A stretch of 64,000 bases of DNA, taken from assembly GCA_037074765.1 (NCBI GenBank), contig JBAMDO010000045.1, positions 1-64,000 on the forward strand, in the 5' to 3' direction. A model generated the notes under the pieces. That model saw only the letters and a list, made by a program, of their open reading frames with translations, had not been told where the DNA came from and searched no databases. A program made the position numbers and the translations under genes. Positions 1 to 13,670 of this stretch are shown piece by piece (position 1 is the stretch's first letter; every line of letters starts with the position of its first letter). The DNA is from Mansonella perstans (taxonomy: Eukaryota; Nematoda; Chromadorea; Rhabditida; Onchocercidae).

Positions 1-1915
1 CGAAGCCATAATCTCCAAATAAAAAACAACAAAAATCTGTATATTTGACATATATATGACAGTCATTATATATGATGATACAGGTACTGTAAATGTTTAT
101 CCAATAATGAATGGTGCATGCTTGCTATGTTTTAAATACCTCATTGTGCCATATTTTTATTAGGATAGTTTTTTTTTTTTTTTTTTTTTGTTTTTTTCAT
201 TTTTCTTTTTTGTTCTTTTAACTGCCTGTTATCCACTTTATCTTTCGCTTTTTATTATAAGTAAATTTATACATGAATGCATGTCGCTGTTAAGGCTTTC
301 TGATACTAAATTTCCAGTATTTTTTGCCAGCTTCAAAAAGGAAATTCCTGAATCCGCTCAGTGGTTTTTCATCGTAGCCTTTTTTAAGTGAAATGAATTA
401 AATGAAGAGTGTTCAGAAAACTTAAATGTCCAGCTGTCGATCTTTACCATCTTTTTTTCTGTTCGTTTTTACTTTTTATTGAAATTCAAATATTATGTTT
501 CAATTTTTTATTTTTTGGAATGTTTTTTTTTTTTGTTCATTTTTAAAGTGTGGGCGGAAAGTCTTGGAAGATCGATTTCATAAGTTGCAGTGATTACAAA
601 ACTAACATGTTTATGATCTTTTTAAAATTTTTTTTGTTGGCAGTTGATCTTGTGATGTGTGCAAATTTTTCATAAATAATGAATTTCTTACAGAGATATA
701 TCATTTCACCATTAAATCATGAGCAATTAAAAATCATTTCAGCATTAAATCATGAGCAATTAAAAATCAATAATTCCATTGTGTAAATTTTAATCTTTGA
801 CTGCAGTCATGCTGTTTCTATTATTAGTGAGTTGCGGCGGAACATTACATTACAAATATTCCAGTAAACATTAGCCTTTCTCATTTCTGTTTGTCGTGTC
901 ATCTGATTTTGCTGAAACGTCGTTACTTATTCGCCGACACATTTTCCGTAATTTCAATGTCTTTTTTTTATCGTTTTTCTCTAAAATTTGACATCGATTT
1001 TTATTATTTTGTACAAATGACAGTTGAAACATTCAACGCAGCTATGAAGTATCGCTTGCGATACTATTAGTGAAAAACACTGTCATCGTGAAAGGATTGT
1101 TATATATGAACTGTTGGGAATTGTCATTGTGAAGGGATTGTTAGATGCTAAATATAGCCAATATGGTGGTTGTAAAGCAAGTTGAATGAGAAATTTCTTA
1201 TATTTATTTTTTTGGTTTCAAGCCCATCTTTAAGAATTGGTTATAAATTCACATTTAAAATTAAAAGATCATTTCTGTTGCATTTCTGACAAAAAAAAAG
1301 TGTTTAAAGTAGTCAAGTTTATAATGAATAGTATTGCTTTATTGGTCGATTCGCTTTGTGTGTTTGATTAAATTTCAGATATTTCTGACTTTCTTTTGGA
1401 TTTGGTGTTCTCATTTTTTCCTAGGAAACATAGCTTTATGGGTCTATTTAGGAACATTTAGGGATTTGATTACAAGATACATGGGAAAGTTAGAATATTC
1501 GTAGATAACGAGATACCTTAAATATAATAGAAGGCACTAGCAGTGCCATTATTGTCTAGTTGAGTTTTATGGAATTTTGCAGTATTTAAGGTGCATTCAT
1601 ACGGCTTTTGCAAACAGTCCCTTATCTCTGTAGAGAACTTGGAAAAAATCCAAATGCTTATAAAAGACGTTCAAGTTTTCATAAACTTATGATCAGTCGA
1701 TTGTTTAATTTAGAAAATTATAGAAATTGGGGAAGGTTTTTTGAAATTCCTGTAAAAAATATGGCATCCTAATGTACTAATTTATTGAAATGGCTAGATC
1801 GTAACGTAATAAATAAATAATTTAATTTGTGCCGAATTGCATATCCTTAATTTTTTTTTTTTGCATGTAACTTATGAAATTATTTGTTTTCGCAATAGTT
1901 GCAGATCGGGATTCG
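1..1915. other. AT-rich upstream region of the NRAMP gene
   Basis: No convincing coding exon is visible. The stretch holds long T runs (around 168-189 and 520-535), a 33-bp direct duplication at about 700-768, and only short spurious open frames. It probably carries the promoter and 5' UTR of the transporter that starts at 1916; an AG acceptor lies a few bases before that ATG and could serve cis- or spliced-leader trans-splicing. Confidence 0.5.
700..768. repeat. Two-copy 33-bp tandem duplication
   Basis: Two adjacent copies of a 33-bp unit that contains ATTAAATCATGAGCAATTAA differ at about one base. Small local duplication in non-coding DNA; no function inferred. Confidence 0.85.
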
Positions 1916-4900
1916 ATGCAGGAAAAAAATGCGATGAATATTATTCATCCAGATTCCCAGATGCTGAAACGTCTTGTTCAAATACCGGACGTTCCACATT
2001 CGGTAGTTTAACTGCGAAAGCTCTTGCTTATATAGCTCATACGTAAAGATATTCAAGAAGAACAAATTTAAATTATCTAATTTTCTTACATGTTAAAATT
2101 CATAGAAGTGGAAAAAATGTTCTCGCTACTAGTGATGTAAAAGTCCCAGCATCTTATTCTACTTCAATTGAATTTATGTCGGCTAGCATTGAATATATTT
2201 TATAGGGATTCAGTTTTCGAAAGCTATGGGCCTTTATGGGTCCTGGATTCTTGATGAGCATAGCTTATTTGGATCCAGGAAATATTGAAAGCGACTTGCA
2301 GTCGGGATCACAGGCTCAGTATCGAGTGAATTTTCTAATGCTTTATTGGGCATATATTTATTTAATCACTTTTTTCGATCTAAATCTACAAAACGCGAGG
2401 AAAAAGATATAATCAGTTATTATAACAGAAAATTATACATTACCGTATGTTTCAGCTGTTATGGGTTTTTGCTCTCAGCGCATATTATTGGTTTATTTCT
2501 GCAGAGATTATCCGCTCGTCTGGGTATTGTTAGTGGAAGGCATATGGCAGAAGTAAATAAGTTTTTCTTTTTTTTTTTTTGTAAGAAGACAACAGAAACT
2601 GTGACTGTTCGTCTTCACGCTTTCCTGGTATTCTCTACTTAATAATCAGTCAAGAATGAAACAAAAATTCCACATTTACTAGGTAGCATATGAATATTAC
2701 CCACGCATGCCGAGACTGATTTTATGGGTAATGATTGAAATAGCAATTATTGGAAGTGATATGCAGGAAGTGATCGGAACATCGATTGCATTCTATCTTA
2801 TAACTGGGGGACGGTGAGGCATTCATACATAAATCTGCATTTATATTAATATTCTTAGAATTCCATGTGTTTGAAAATTTCGAGGATTTTGAATGTTTGC
2901 AGGATTCCACTATACGTTGGCGTTCTCATTACCGTTCTAGATACATTTTTTTTCTTATTTCTGGATACATATGGCTTTCGGAAGCTTGAAATATTTTTCG
3001 TAACTTTGATTTCGATTATGGCAGCTACTTTCGGTTATGAAGTAAGTTACTGCTTAGAAGGAGTCTTTCTTCTGAAATTGTAATTAAATGGTTTAAATAG
3101 TATGTTCTGAAAAAACTTGAAATATATACTAATATGTTTAGTATATGATAGTAAAACCGGACCAGCTGTCGGTCTTCAAAGGTATGCTTGTACCGTGGTG
3201 CGAAGGTTGTGGTCGTGATCAGTTCTTACTTGCTGTCAGTATTGTTGGTGCTGTTATAATGCCTCATAATTTATACCTTCATTCTGCGCTTGTTAAGGTT
3301 TATTTTTCTTTATCCTCACTATAATTTGTCATTAATTTGATTAGAAACAGATTAAAAGTCATTCGGTAAAGTCTGTATTGATTCCATGTGAAAGCGTGAA
3401 ATTTAAAATTTGGATTTGTGTTTTTTTGGGTTTCAGAAATGCTTTTGTTTCAGAGTCGTGAAATAAATAGGAAAAAGAAGTCAAGTATTCAGGAAGCAAG
3501 TTTCTACTACTTCATCGAATCCGGTGTTGCTTTATTATGTAGTTTTATAATCAATGTCTTTGTTGTTGCTGTTTTTGCGCATGGGTTGTATGGCAAGACT
3601 AATTACGAAATAGTATGTTTTAATTTCATGTTACGAGAATTTAAATTCAATTTTATTCTCATTCAAAGCAAATAAAAACTATCGGAAATTTAACAATATG
3701 TAAATAAAATTCATGGGTTGCTATTTTGATTTGATCTAATTTAAACTCATTGGAGAGGGTAAATTGTGACGCACGTAAAGGTATCATGGATCCAGCAGCG
3801 TTTCCTTACGATAATGAAACGGCTAAATCAGATTTATACAAAGGTGGTATATTTCTTGGCTGTGAATTTGGTTTCGTTGCTCTCTATGTTTGGGGTATTG
3901 GTATCTGGGCAGCTGGACAAAGTTCTACAATGACTGGTACCTATACAGGGCAGTTTGTGATGGAGGTATGTCTGTTTACTGTAAATGGCATGTGTGAGTA
4001 AATCTTTCCTGTTTCTTTCGGATTTAACAAGATTGGATATTGCAAATTGTAATTTTATAATCATTACATTTTTTTTCATATAATGCGCTGCAGGGTTTCT
4101 TGCAAATCCATTGGGCTCGTTGGAAACGAGTTTTGGTTACTCGTAGCATCACAATTTTGCCAGCACTTTTTCTTGCGTTGCGCATAAATAGTATGCATGA
4201 CTTAACAGGAATGAACGATTTGCTAAACTGCGTTCAAATGCTGCAACTGCCATTTGCGCTTATCCCAGTGGTAACATTTACATCTAGTGCCAAGGTTATG
4301 CTCGATTTTCGCAATTCCAGGTTCCTTCATTGTTTTTGTATTCTTTAACTCTGGAATATTGTATATATAGGAAAAGAGAAAGGCTTCATAGTAATGAATT
4401 TACTGTACTTGTATTTCTTCGAGGAATTAAGTTCCATATAGTAATTTATTTTACCGTTTCTTATTTTGCTCTTTATTTTTAGGTTTTTCCAAGTCTCGGC
4501 GCTAATTGTATCGTGCATTGTAATTGCCATTAATTTATTGTTCTTCGTGGACTACATAACTGGAGAACTGGGGAATGAATGGTACATTTGGGTAATACTC
4601 TTAATCCCATCGATCGCATATCTTTTATTCGTCTGCTATTTGGTATATTTGCAATTACTTTTGTGAAAATTTTTCATAAATTGAAAATTATCCTTAATAT
4701 TAGTTTGTTTCTTTGCTAAATATGACAAAAATACGTCTTTGTAACAAGAATGAAGAAACACGTCTTGTGAGATATGAATGAAAAAAACATTTAGTGATCG
4801 GACATATTGCTAGAAACTTAAACAAGGTAAGATCAGACTCAATCCATTGATTGTTTAACTAACAGTAGAATTAAATAAAAGTAGTATGGTCTCTAGATTT

Positions 4901-5141
4901 TGTAAGTTTATTTCACGAGATTCTATGCTTCTTTATTGAATCGAATGACTGCATTTTCATGATGATTATTGTAATTTTTTAATTTACAGGGTTTTATAAA
5001 TATCAGTTTCATCGTTTTATTTTGCTCACTGGAATAGAGCATTCTCATTATTTTAGTAATTCTTTGAAATTTCAGCTATTCGTATGTATGGCGGCAATAG
5101 GTATGCTAACTTCTCCAAAATGGAAAGCAAGTTTTATTTAA
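1916..5141 (+). CDS. smf: NRAMP/DMT1-type proton-coupled divalent metal transporter (SMF family)
   Basis: Imports Fe2+/Mn2+ across plasma or endosomal membranes with protons (family knowledge). I read eleven exons: 1916-2002, 2206-2325, 2456-2552, 2683-2813, 2903-3041, 3142-3297, 3454-3612, 3756-3965, 4094-4320, 4483-4642 and 5076-5141, giving about 516 residues, slightly shorter than human DMT1. Seen directly: the TM1 metal-site motif DPGN after the [17 protein letters not shown] segment; the TM6 motif MPHN followed by LYLHSALVK; and the family signature [14 protein letters not shown]. The start is the first ATG of the first in-frame exon, just after an AG acceptor. Exon 3 is 97 nt between two phase-0 introns, so the frame breaks unless one T of the run at 2466-2470 is ignored or an alternative donor is used. 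The 3' end is uncertain: exon 11 completes TM12 and reaches TAA, but other terminal exons are possible (4990-5037, 5372-5461). The paralogue (smf-1/2/3) cannot be assigned. Confidence 0.9.
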
Positions 5142-7040
5142 ATACGATTCGCTTTTTCAACTGTTTGAAATTTCAGCAGGCTTTTTTGGTTTTGTGTATT
5201 ATATGTTGTTGTTATTATAGTTATTATAATAATGTTATGTAAGATAACATATGGGTAAAGCTTTTTATAGAATGGTTTCACATTCCTTTGTATAGTTGGG
5301 GATTTGAAATTTTGCATGCAGATTAATCTCCCCCCAAAAACAATTTTCTGGCTATATATTTTTTTCTTTAGAAAATACCTGGTTTCGATCCAGTACATTT
5401 CAAAACCGATGCACCATGGCTTTCCGAAGAGCAGAAAATTGTGGCCAAAATGGATCAATAGCGATTGTTACTATCAACCGATCATTTAGGTTATTTCCTG
5501 GTGGTTCATTATTTTCATGCTTTTTACTGATGATTCCTGAATATGTTTCTGCAGGATTTTGCTCCTGAAGAACTTTATGGTAGTGGAGAAAATGCTTTGT
5601 TTTATGTTGTGCACTGTTGTTCATTGGTATAAAGATAAAGCAGCGAAAATAAAGCAATTTTTCTGAAAGAAATAAAGCAGCGAAGTCTATGGTGACATCA
5701 AAGAAGGTGATGCACACATATAAATACACACAAAATTTTAGGAAATTTATCACATTTTTGTTTAGTTGTCCAATGAAGTCTTGTTTGGAACCGGTGAAAT
5801 TCATAGAAGTGCATGCAGCGAAGTCTCTTTGTATGCATTTTGGAGTGTCTCATCTATAATTCCTGATACAGTGGTATTATTTTTTCTGTTCTTTAAATTA
5901 CGTTTCTCCTTTTATTGGGAGAAATTTTTACTTGGTAAATATATATTGATTCTTTGCGCAATTCAGCCTCATGTAGGTATAACTCCAGTTGTGTTATTAG
6001 TGATGTTGCAAAAATGTAGATGGAAAACTCGTTTATAGAATTTGCGATAGATTTGTTAAGTAGACATAACATTTTCTTTTAGCTGCGTACATTCTTATTC
6101 TGCCTACGGAAGGATTCAAATTTTGATAGGTTAATTTTTTATAATTGTATGGAATATCTCTAAAAGGAGAGTTTTCCAAACGTATTTTCGTTCTTCATTA
6201 GTATTCTATGATATGAAGCAAATTGTTTTAATTTTATAAGATCTATCTATTGAGCAGAACGTGACATTCTTTGACTGTATGGAAAGGAACGATTTTTGAG
6301 AAAGATTAAAAGCAGAATAGAACTCTTTTCAGGTATCGTTGCATTACCTAGCAGTTAATTATCAGTGCAAAGAATAAGTGAAAACCTTCGTGGTAAAAAT
6401 GCAGAACTTTCAGTATGACAATGAATTTTTAAATATTTGTGAGAATAGCTTTTTTTAATAACTGTAGTAGCTTGATTAGGGAAAATGATTTTTTGACTAA
6501 CTGACATTTTTTCCGTTCAGTGTGGAATTTTAGCATTTTTGGATTAAATTGGAGTGCCTGAGTGAATTCTTGGTCCGAATAGAAATTAGGTGACAAGTTT
6601 TTGAACTCATAATTCTTGCTTTCACCTGTTTCTTTGAAGGTTCTTGAGTAAAGATTCGGGAATCAAATAAAGCACACAGTTCTCTCTTGCCCTCTTTCAT
6701 ACTTAATCCTCGGCCGACTTCCTAACTAGAACTGCATAAATTTTCAGAAGCTAAAACATCAATAGTTTAACTTTAGATTCAACGAAGTTACATTTTGCAA
6801 TTCATCAGTATAGTTCAAGTAGGGAAATTATCAACTCCAAACCAACCAATCCTACGTAGCTATTTCACTTAGTGGGCACGTATTGGTCTTAAAAACTTGA
6901 ACTCCGCAAATAAAAACAAAAGCAGCGCAGCGATGGCAGCAATTTTACGTTGCTTGGCATAAGGTGAATATATCATAATTTATCGTAATCAGCCTTAATA
7001 ACTAAATAAATAGTACAAAAAGCAAACAATACAAATCTGG
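5142..7040. other. Convergent intergenic region with a candidate alternative transporter 3' exon
   Basis: Lies between the ends of the NRAMP (+) and tetraspanin (-) genes. It contains a coding-looking + strand stretch at 5372-5461, preceded by a TTTCTTTAG acceptor, in phase 0 and ending in TAG. It encodes 29 residues beginning KIPGFDPVHFKTDAPWL. It could be a hydrophilic alternative C-terminus spliced directly after exon 10. AATAAA signals occur near 5650 and 6665. Otherwise I see only AT-rich non-coding sequence. Confidence 0.4.
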
Positions 7041-8898
7041 CTATTTCTTGATGAGACGAGCATAAATCCCAGCGAACACAGCAGGCATCATCTATAAGAA
7101 GAACTTAAATTCCTTAAATTGCTAACATTTGTGTGAAGCATTAGAAGTTCAAACTAAGTCGGTTAGATAAAATTGGAAAATTGAATGTAATTGAATGTAG
7201 AATGGATCAAAGGAATATAAGAACCATACCATGATAACACTTGCAATAACGAGAAGCCACGCAGCAACATGCATTACCTCTAATAGATCGGATCTTAGCG
7301 GTATGTAGCATGTTCTCGTGTGGACAGCCAATTTATCCGGATGATACAGATCTGTTTCCAGGCAGCGTTGAACCATTTCATTTATACAACTGAAAGTCAT
7401 GCACTTGAACTGATTTAAAAAAGTGGTGTGAGACCTGAAGGTTTAAACTTTTTTATTGGGTGAACTGAAAGTCAATGAAGAACTTATTCCAAGGTTTGAT
7501 TAAAATTTTAATCGAAATTATATCTAAAGGTGACCAGGATAATGGAAGTTTTTGCTTGAGTCCCTTTTGATGCATAAACCATTTCGATGTTTTCCAAATC
7601 CTCAAATCATCGGTACCATTTACTCCGCAACAATTAAACTAAAATTGTTGAATAAATGAATATTTTAGTTATTCATCCTAAATAAGTTACTGGAACATAA
7701 AGTTCAATTTTTATTGACACAAGAAACCACTTGGAAGAAAAGTTTTTTCGTGAAAAAGTGGAGAAATCTCAATAAAGCTTGGAATTTGGACTTTCTTTTG
7801 AAGTTCGTCCCAAGCATAAGTAATTCTCTCCATTTCCGGTAGTCCATAAAGTTCACGCAGTGATGTAAGCATTTTGAGATGGAGCGGTATTTTATGTTGT
7901 AGCTGAAAAAATTATTGATAAAATTGGGAAGATTGCAATGAAATGTGGACGTAAAATAATCACGTCAACTTTTTGAAAAATTCCTTCAACAAAAATAGCA
8001 GAACCTGATGTCGGAATACAAAAGCCATAATAGCACCAATAAACATTGTTATGAATATTACTCCACTGGCTATCGCATACTGAAATGACTTTACCGAAAT
8101 TACCGTATTGTAACATTTCATTATGTTTTTCATTATATGTTCAGGATAATAAAAATGTCTTCAACATTCTTCTACATTTGACATTCTACTAATTAACTAT
8201 GCCTATTTACTAGGAATCATTCCAACTAAAATCGTCGAAAACAAACTAAAATGGTATGGCAATGTGGAGCACAACAAATGATTTGACAGCTCAAAATGGG
8301 TAAGCTTTTTATGAAAGTCCATGACCAGTATAACCAAGACCACTTACTACACTGACCGATCGATCTCCGTGACCAACCCATCTATTTTTATTAAATCACA
8401 TCACAATCTTTTGCGTGTCATTTTTTCAAAGATGAACAAACCGAATACATGAAACATCGCATTTCTTTCGATAAAGCATAAATCGAAATGCTAATATTGA
8501 TTAATGCAAATATTGAGCTAACAATCATAATACGGGCAACATCTACGTATAAACTTGGCTTAAATAATTCTGCGTACTGTGATCGGTCCTGCACTAACCA
8601 ACAACCGTATATTAACACTGCTAACAAAACCACCTGCAGAAGAAAGAAAATTTTGGTTTAATTAAAAAAACAGTTGACATGTTTGTGATTTACAAATCAA
8701 ATTTTGGCCAAGTATTCAATCTAATATTTTTGATGAAATACTTTTTAAATTACTGAACAAAGTTTTATAAACATTCAATCGACATTTCTATCATAAAGCA
8801 AAAGCTGTTACAATTGAAAGAAACTGTGTGCTGAAGAACAGTAGTTGTGTTATCCTTCCAAATGTACCGTAAGCTGTCCATCCGCCAATAATTCCCAT
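7041..8898 (-). CDS. Tetraspanin
   Basis: Four-pass membrane organiser. Seven exons read on the minus strand: 8898-8812, 8633-8442, 8079-8005, 7902-7792, 7638-7535, 7389-7230 and 7091-7041. They join in frame to 780 nt, 259 residues plus stop, the usual tetraspanin size. Order: short N-terminus [17 protein letters not shown]1 ending in LIYGCW; small loop; TM2; TM3 ([19 protein letters not shown]); large extracellular loop; TM4; short tail ending ARLIKK. The large loop has the diagnostic CCG (in FNCCGVNG), then SCC, and later RC and TC, making six cysteines for three disulfides. The start is the ATG at 8898; the ORF upstream of it is not tetraspanin-like. Exon 4 ends at a weak donor (GTCCAA), but the resulting WDELQKKFNCCG junction fits the family. 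I cannot say which nematode tetraspanin it corresponds to. Confidence 0.9.
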
Positions 8899-11800
8899 TG
8901 TGTAGTATTCGAAGGAATTTGAATAGAGTAAGAAATTTTTGAGAAAATTTAAAGCTAATCGATCAAAATAATTGCACCGTAGTGCTCTGAAATTTATCAA
9001 AATTAATGGGCATCCATTTTATATGAAAATTTAATCAATTTTAACACAAAGAGACAAATTATTTTGTTGGTAAAAACTTAAATTTATGAAGCGACAAGAA
9101 AAACGAAATTATATCATGCTCATACAAGAAACCACTTATTAATAAACAATACAATAAATTCTGTATTTTCAAAGTAAAGTACATTTAAAAAAATGAAAAA
9201 ATACATGCCATATTTACAAATGAATAGGTGATGAAAATAATTGTTAAGGCAATAATACCAACCAAAAGCTGGTTTGATGCATGTCGAAAGAATCTCCAAT
9301 TCATGTTTGCTAGTGAGAAAAAGTAAAAGTGAAAATGTTTGAAGCAAATACTCCTATTTTCACTTTAAAAATTAAACTATATCTGAAGTTGTTTGCAATC
9401 CTAATATTTGGAGAAGGAATTGATGGAACATTTACTACAGATTTAGCCAGAAAACGCCATTTGTCGTATATTGACTAAACAAAATCCTCCTTTCTGATCA
9501 TAGCAGCAAATACTAAATATTCATGCAGAAAACAGAGACAATAAATCCTGCTTGTAGAGATAACATAACGGAATTAAAACAATGGTTTGAAAAATAGCAT
9601 TACTTCAAGAAATAGGACATCTTTTAAAGAACGAATAAGTAAAGATCTTCAAAAATTCGCCAAAACATATTTTACTGCATATAAATTCTCCATAATGAAA
9701 GAAATGTGTTAAATTAATAAAGTTGTTCCGAGTAACATACCTGCTTTCGGAAATACTTGGTAAAATATTTTTTTTTACAGAAACAATAGATTTCATGTAG
9801 AAAGTTTGGTTTTAAAGAAATGTCGAAACACAGAAAGAATCCTAATACAACTCATTCAGAATATGTGCCGGTAGAACTGATTTTTTGAAATCTCAAAACT
9901 TGAACCTTAATTTCTAAAGTCAACTGCGCTTACATGGCAGGATTTCTGACTGATTGAAATGCAAAAGATGTGTCAGAACGGGGAACTCGAAGAGTTTGAA
10001 AAGTGATGTGGAAGTGCAAAATTTAAAATTAGCCTCTACCTGGGAAAACACTGATAGAATTAATACAGTAAAAGCTCAATTAGATGAATAGTAAAGCAAT
10101 TTTAAAAAACATTGATAAAACTCTTTTTTCTACTCATATTTCGTAGCTGACAAAATTTGAAATTCGAAGAAAAAAATGTCACACTTACGATGATTAAAAT
10201 GCAAACAAGACAGCAGTGAAATACCATGAAAAGGAAAGACAAAGTGAAAGAGTGATGAGTTATAAATAAGATGAAAAAGATAAAAAAACTGGTTAAAAAT
10301 AATAGATGGAATAAGGGAAAGAAATTAATTAAGTAGATAAAGAGATTATGTGTTAAGTCCCGTGCAAACATCATTCAAAACTTGGTACATCTAAATTCTT
10401 ATCATTATAAGAACAGAAGAGCTTACTCAACAATTTAGCAGAGGTTTTCCAAGGAGTAACAAAATGCCATTATTATTATCAAAAACCAGTGTCTGTGAGT
10501 TTTGACTACAAATAACCCATTTCGGTTAGCGCCGTATCAGATGAATCAAATAGATGTTATATTCAAATGGCATCGAAAACTTGTTTCATCCAGTTGATTC
10601 TTAGAAGTGAATGACGAAATTATACCAGGTTAATGGCGAACTGGACTGTCTTCCGATGAAGGAATCAGACTGATATCTTTTTATATTATATAGCCGATAA
10701 AAAAATTGACAAAGAAATAAAATATAAATATCATCCGTATAAGCTAAGCTGACTGAAATTAACACTTTTTTTGTTGGTGTCCGGCCAACATTCTCTTTTT
10801 GATATCTCACATTTAAATACCCCTATTATGATAATCCCTGCTTTAAAAAAAAAAAAAAATTATACTGCAGCTTTTCAATTTTCATTATTTGGGATCAACA
10901 GAGATTATCATAAAAGTGGTATTTAATGGAAGCATCAACAGGGAAAGGAGCACCACACGCAAGTTGTGGAAATATTCATCGATGGACAAACAGTAACAGG
11001 AAATCCTTCTGAAGGCAAAATCGCAACAGCATTCTTCATGCAGTTTCACTAGCAACCGCCTTTCCGATTTCTGTATTCCTGATAATCCTACCTTGGAAAA
11101 AAAAAAATGAAAGTGAAACAAAATAAAATGTCACAAAACAGTATAAGATAACAAACTGAAAATAACTGAAGTATGCTTCTAAAAAATCAAAAAATGAGAA
11201 AAACGAGAGAGATTTAAGGAGGCAGCATTGCTCCTTTGAGTATTTGTCGACATACATGTGGTGTCAAGGTGTGGTGAAAAATCAGAATTACATCTACATT
11301 ATTTTTAATTGCTGACTGCTGCGTTATTAAATGTGAAGATAGTAGAAGCATCGAGGCAGTGAAAGCACAAATAGAATCGTAAAGATCTTATATGGCAGAA
11401 GCATGTTGAAGTTATGTCAATGTTATGAAGATACCAGTTTTTGTGTCTTCATAATTTATGTCTTCATAATTTTTGTGTCTTTTTTGTTAGGTTAGACAAA
11501 AATGACCAGATCGGTAGAAGCAAATTGAATTGTTGCTTGTTCTTAATGGATTATACCACTATATGAGGTTGACAAGAAAAATAAATCTCGTGTTACGTAC
11601 TTCCCTTGGCAGCTGATTTGTTTTAAGGTTCTTTAGCGCTCAAAAATAGATTCTCGGGAGTCAGAAGAAAAGTGTGAAGAATAGGATCCTTTTTATTTTG
11701 ATGTCTTTATTGAATTTTACTACCTACTATCGCACTGCAAATGAATTTCAACATGGATAAAAATGCTTTTTCTGTGGTTGGACTCACTTCAAAAAAGAGG

Positions 11801-13670
11801 AAAATTGCGTTCAGTTTTCATCGTTATTTCTGAGCGCCATCTAGTTTCTTACCTTGTTTTTTTTTGAAAACTTTTCAAAATTTTCCAAAAAAAAAATGGT
11901 AATTTCCGGAAAACTTTGTAACATTTCCATCATTGAATTCAGTAATGAAAGTGTAAATACGAGTGTTATTTGACTATTTTATTGCTAGCGGGGAAATGCC
12001 GAGGTAAATCCGTAATGTGAACTTTTAGATAAATTATTTAAAGTTGAAATACTTGTGAGATAAGTATTTATTATCACTAGAAATGGAATTATTAGTAAAA
12101 TAAATCATTCGTGTAACTTTCCAAATTTAAACTAATCTCACAAGCAATCGTCAGCACATTGTAAGCACTTCTGTCTATAATTGGGACAATATATCGCGAT
12201 ATTTTAAAACCTTTGGTCTTATAACTAAGTGTACTTACAATGTCGAAATATTATAAGAAAGCTGTGATTCCGAGTTGGAAGGTTGAAGCAATCATTCTTT
12301 GTCTAATGTTCAGAAATTGTATTATATCTGAAATATTGTAAATCAAGCCCACTCGTCCTCAGTATGAAAAGTCTAGAATCTGTGATGTGTCCATTGGTCA
12401 TTTCCTTCAGCATAATTTTCACTCGACTTATCAATCTTTCTCTCACATTCGCTTTATAGGTAACGACACCAACATTTCTTTCATTCAGTCCAGCTAATTC
12501 ATTACTCCGTTTTTTTTATTATTATTGTTTGCATTAAACACGTTTACCATATTTCTTTACCGTATGCACCAATTTCCGTATTTCCGCATAACTTATCTAA
12601 TTCCGTACTTCTTTTCATAAAAAATTCGTTAGCTATACATTCGTCCATGTCCTCACATACAATTCAGCACGAGACTTCATCCATGGAAAAAAACTTTTCA
12701 CAATACTGCTATCTTTCCCGACAATGTTTGATTATACTTCTTCAAATATCCTCTCTGATTACCGAAAAAGCACGTACTTGTTTGTTTGTTTGCTTTTTTT
12801 TTTTTTTATAGAAGTGAGTACTTGATACTAAACTTGATTACAGTAAAATTTAACCAAAGCATATTACAGTATATTAAGAGCACTGAGTGCAGACTAATTC
12901 GCTTTTAGCACCGTAATTTTCGAAATTTTTCATTTCAACAAATTCAGAGCATAGGAAGACCGAAGGCTGCCAATCCTGTCGGGAAATAGAATTCATTGAG
13001 AAATAAATTTTTTTTTTCATTTCCTTGAAATTCGACATTTGACACTACAGAAAGCAAATTAGATATTTCAACAATTCTAATTCCTAAAGGCTCCGCAATC
13101 CTGAACCGTCGCCAAGTGCCTACCTCCCTAAATTAGTTAAAGAAATCTCTTGAAAACCAAAAATTTTCTTTGTTAGCATAAATCTAAGCCACTCTGATTC
13201 TTGGAATATTCAGAGCTTATAAAAGTTTTCAAATGTCCACAGTATCTAAGAGCCCAAAATTGATGGTGCAGGAACATTTACATCTTTCCGCTGTTTCATA
13301 CTCACGTCTCAAATTTGACTTCCTTGTTTGTTTCACTGTGCATGATAATCGAGAGCGTTGATACTAAAAACATTTATAAGCAAATGAAAACACAAACAAA
13401 TCCATGAATAATTATATCACAAAAACTTACTCACACAATTTAGTAGCGAAAAAGAGAAAATCATAACATCACAGGAAACAATCATACAACTAAATCTTCA
13501 GAGAAATGAAAAAAATAATACAAAATATACATAGAGCAGAAATACCGCAGCCAGAAAGTTCTCTCTTTTTTATTCATATTTCCAGCTGTACGAAAACTGA
13601 CTGTGTGCATCATACCACTTTTGACTTTTTTATGGAAAAATTTAAGCCTACCAAAAATATATAAAAACCG
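8899..13670. other. Long AT-rich intergenic region
   Basis: About 4.8 kb upstream of the tetraspanin (-) and downstream of the CCDC186-like gene (-). Short open frames on both strands lack splice context, family motifs or coding-like composition. It must contain the tetraspanin promoter and the CCDC186-like 3' UTR, but I cannot place them. Nothing else recognised. Confidence 0.5.

Noticed and set aside
8791..9000. Extended tetraspanin N-terminus upstream of 8898
   Set aside because: The added residues (RCNYFDRLALNFLKNF...) do not match a tetraspanin N-terminus, whereas [12 protein letters not shown] directly before TM1 does.
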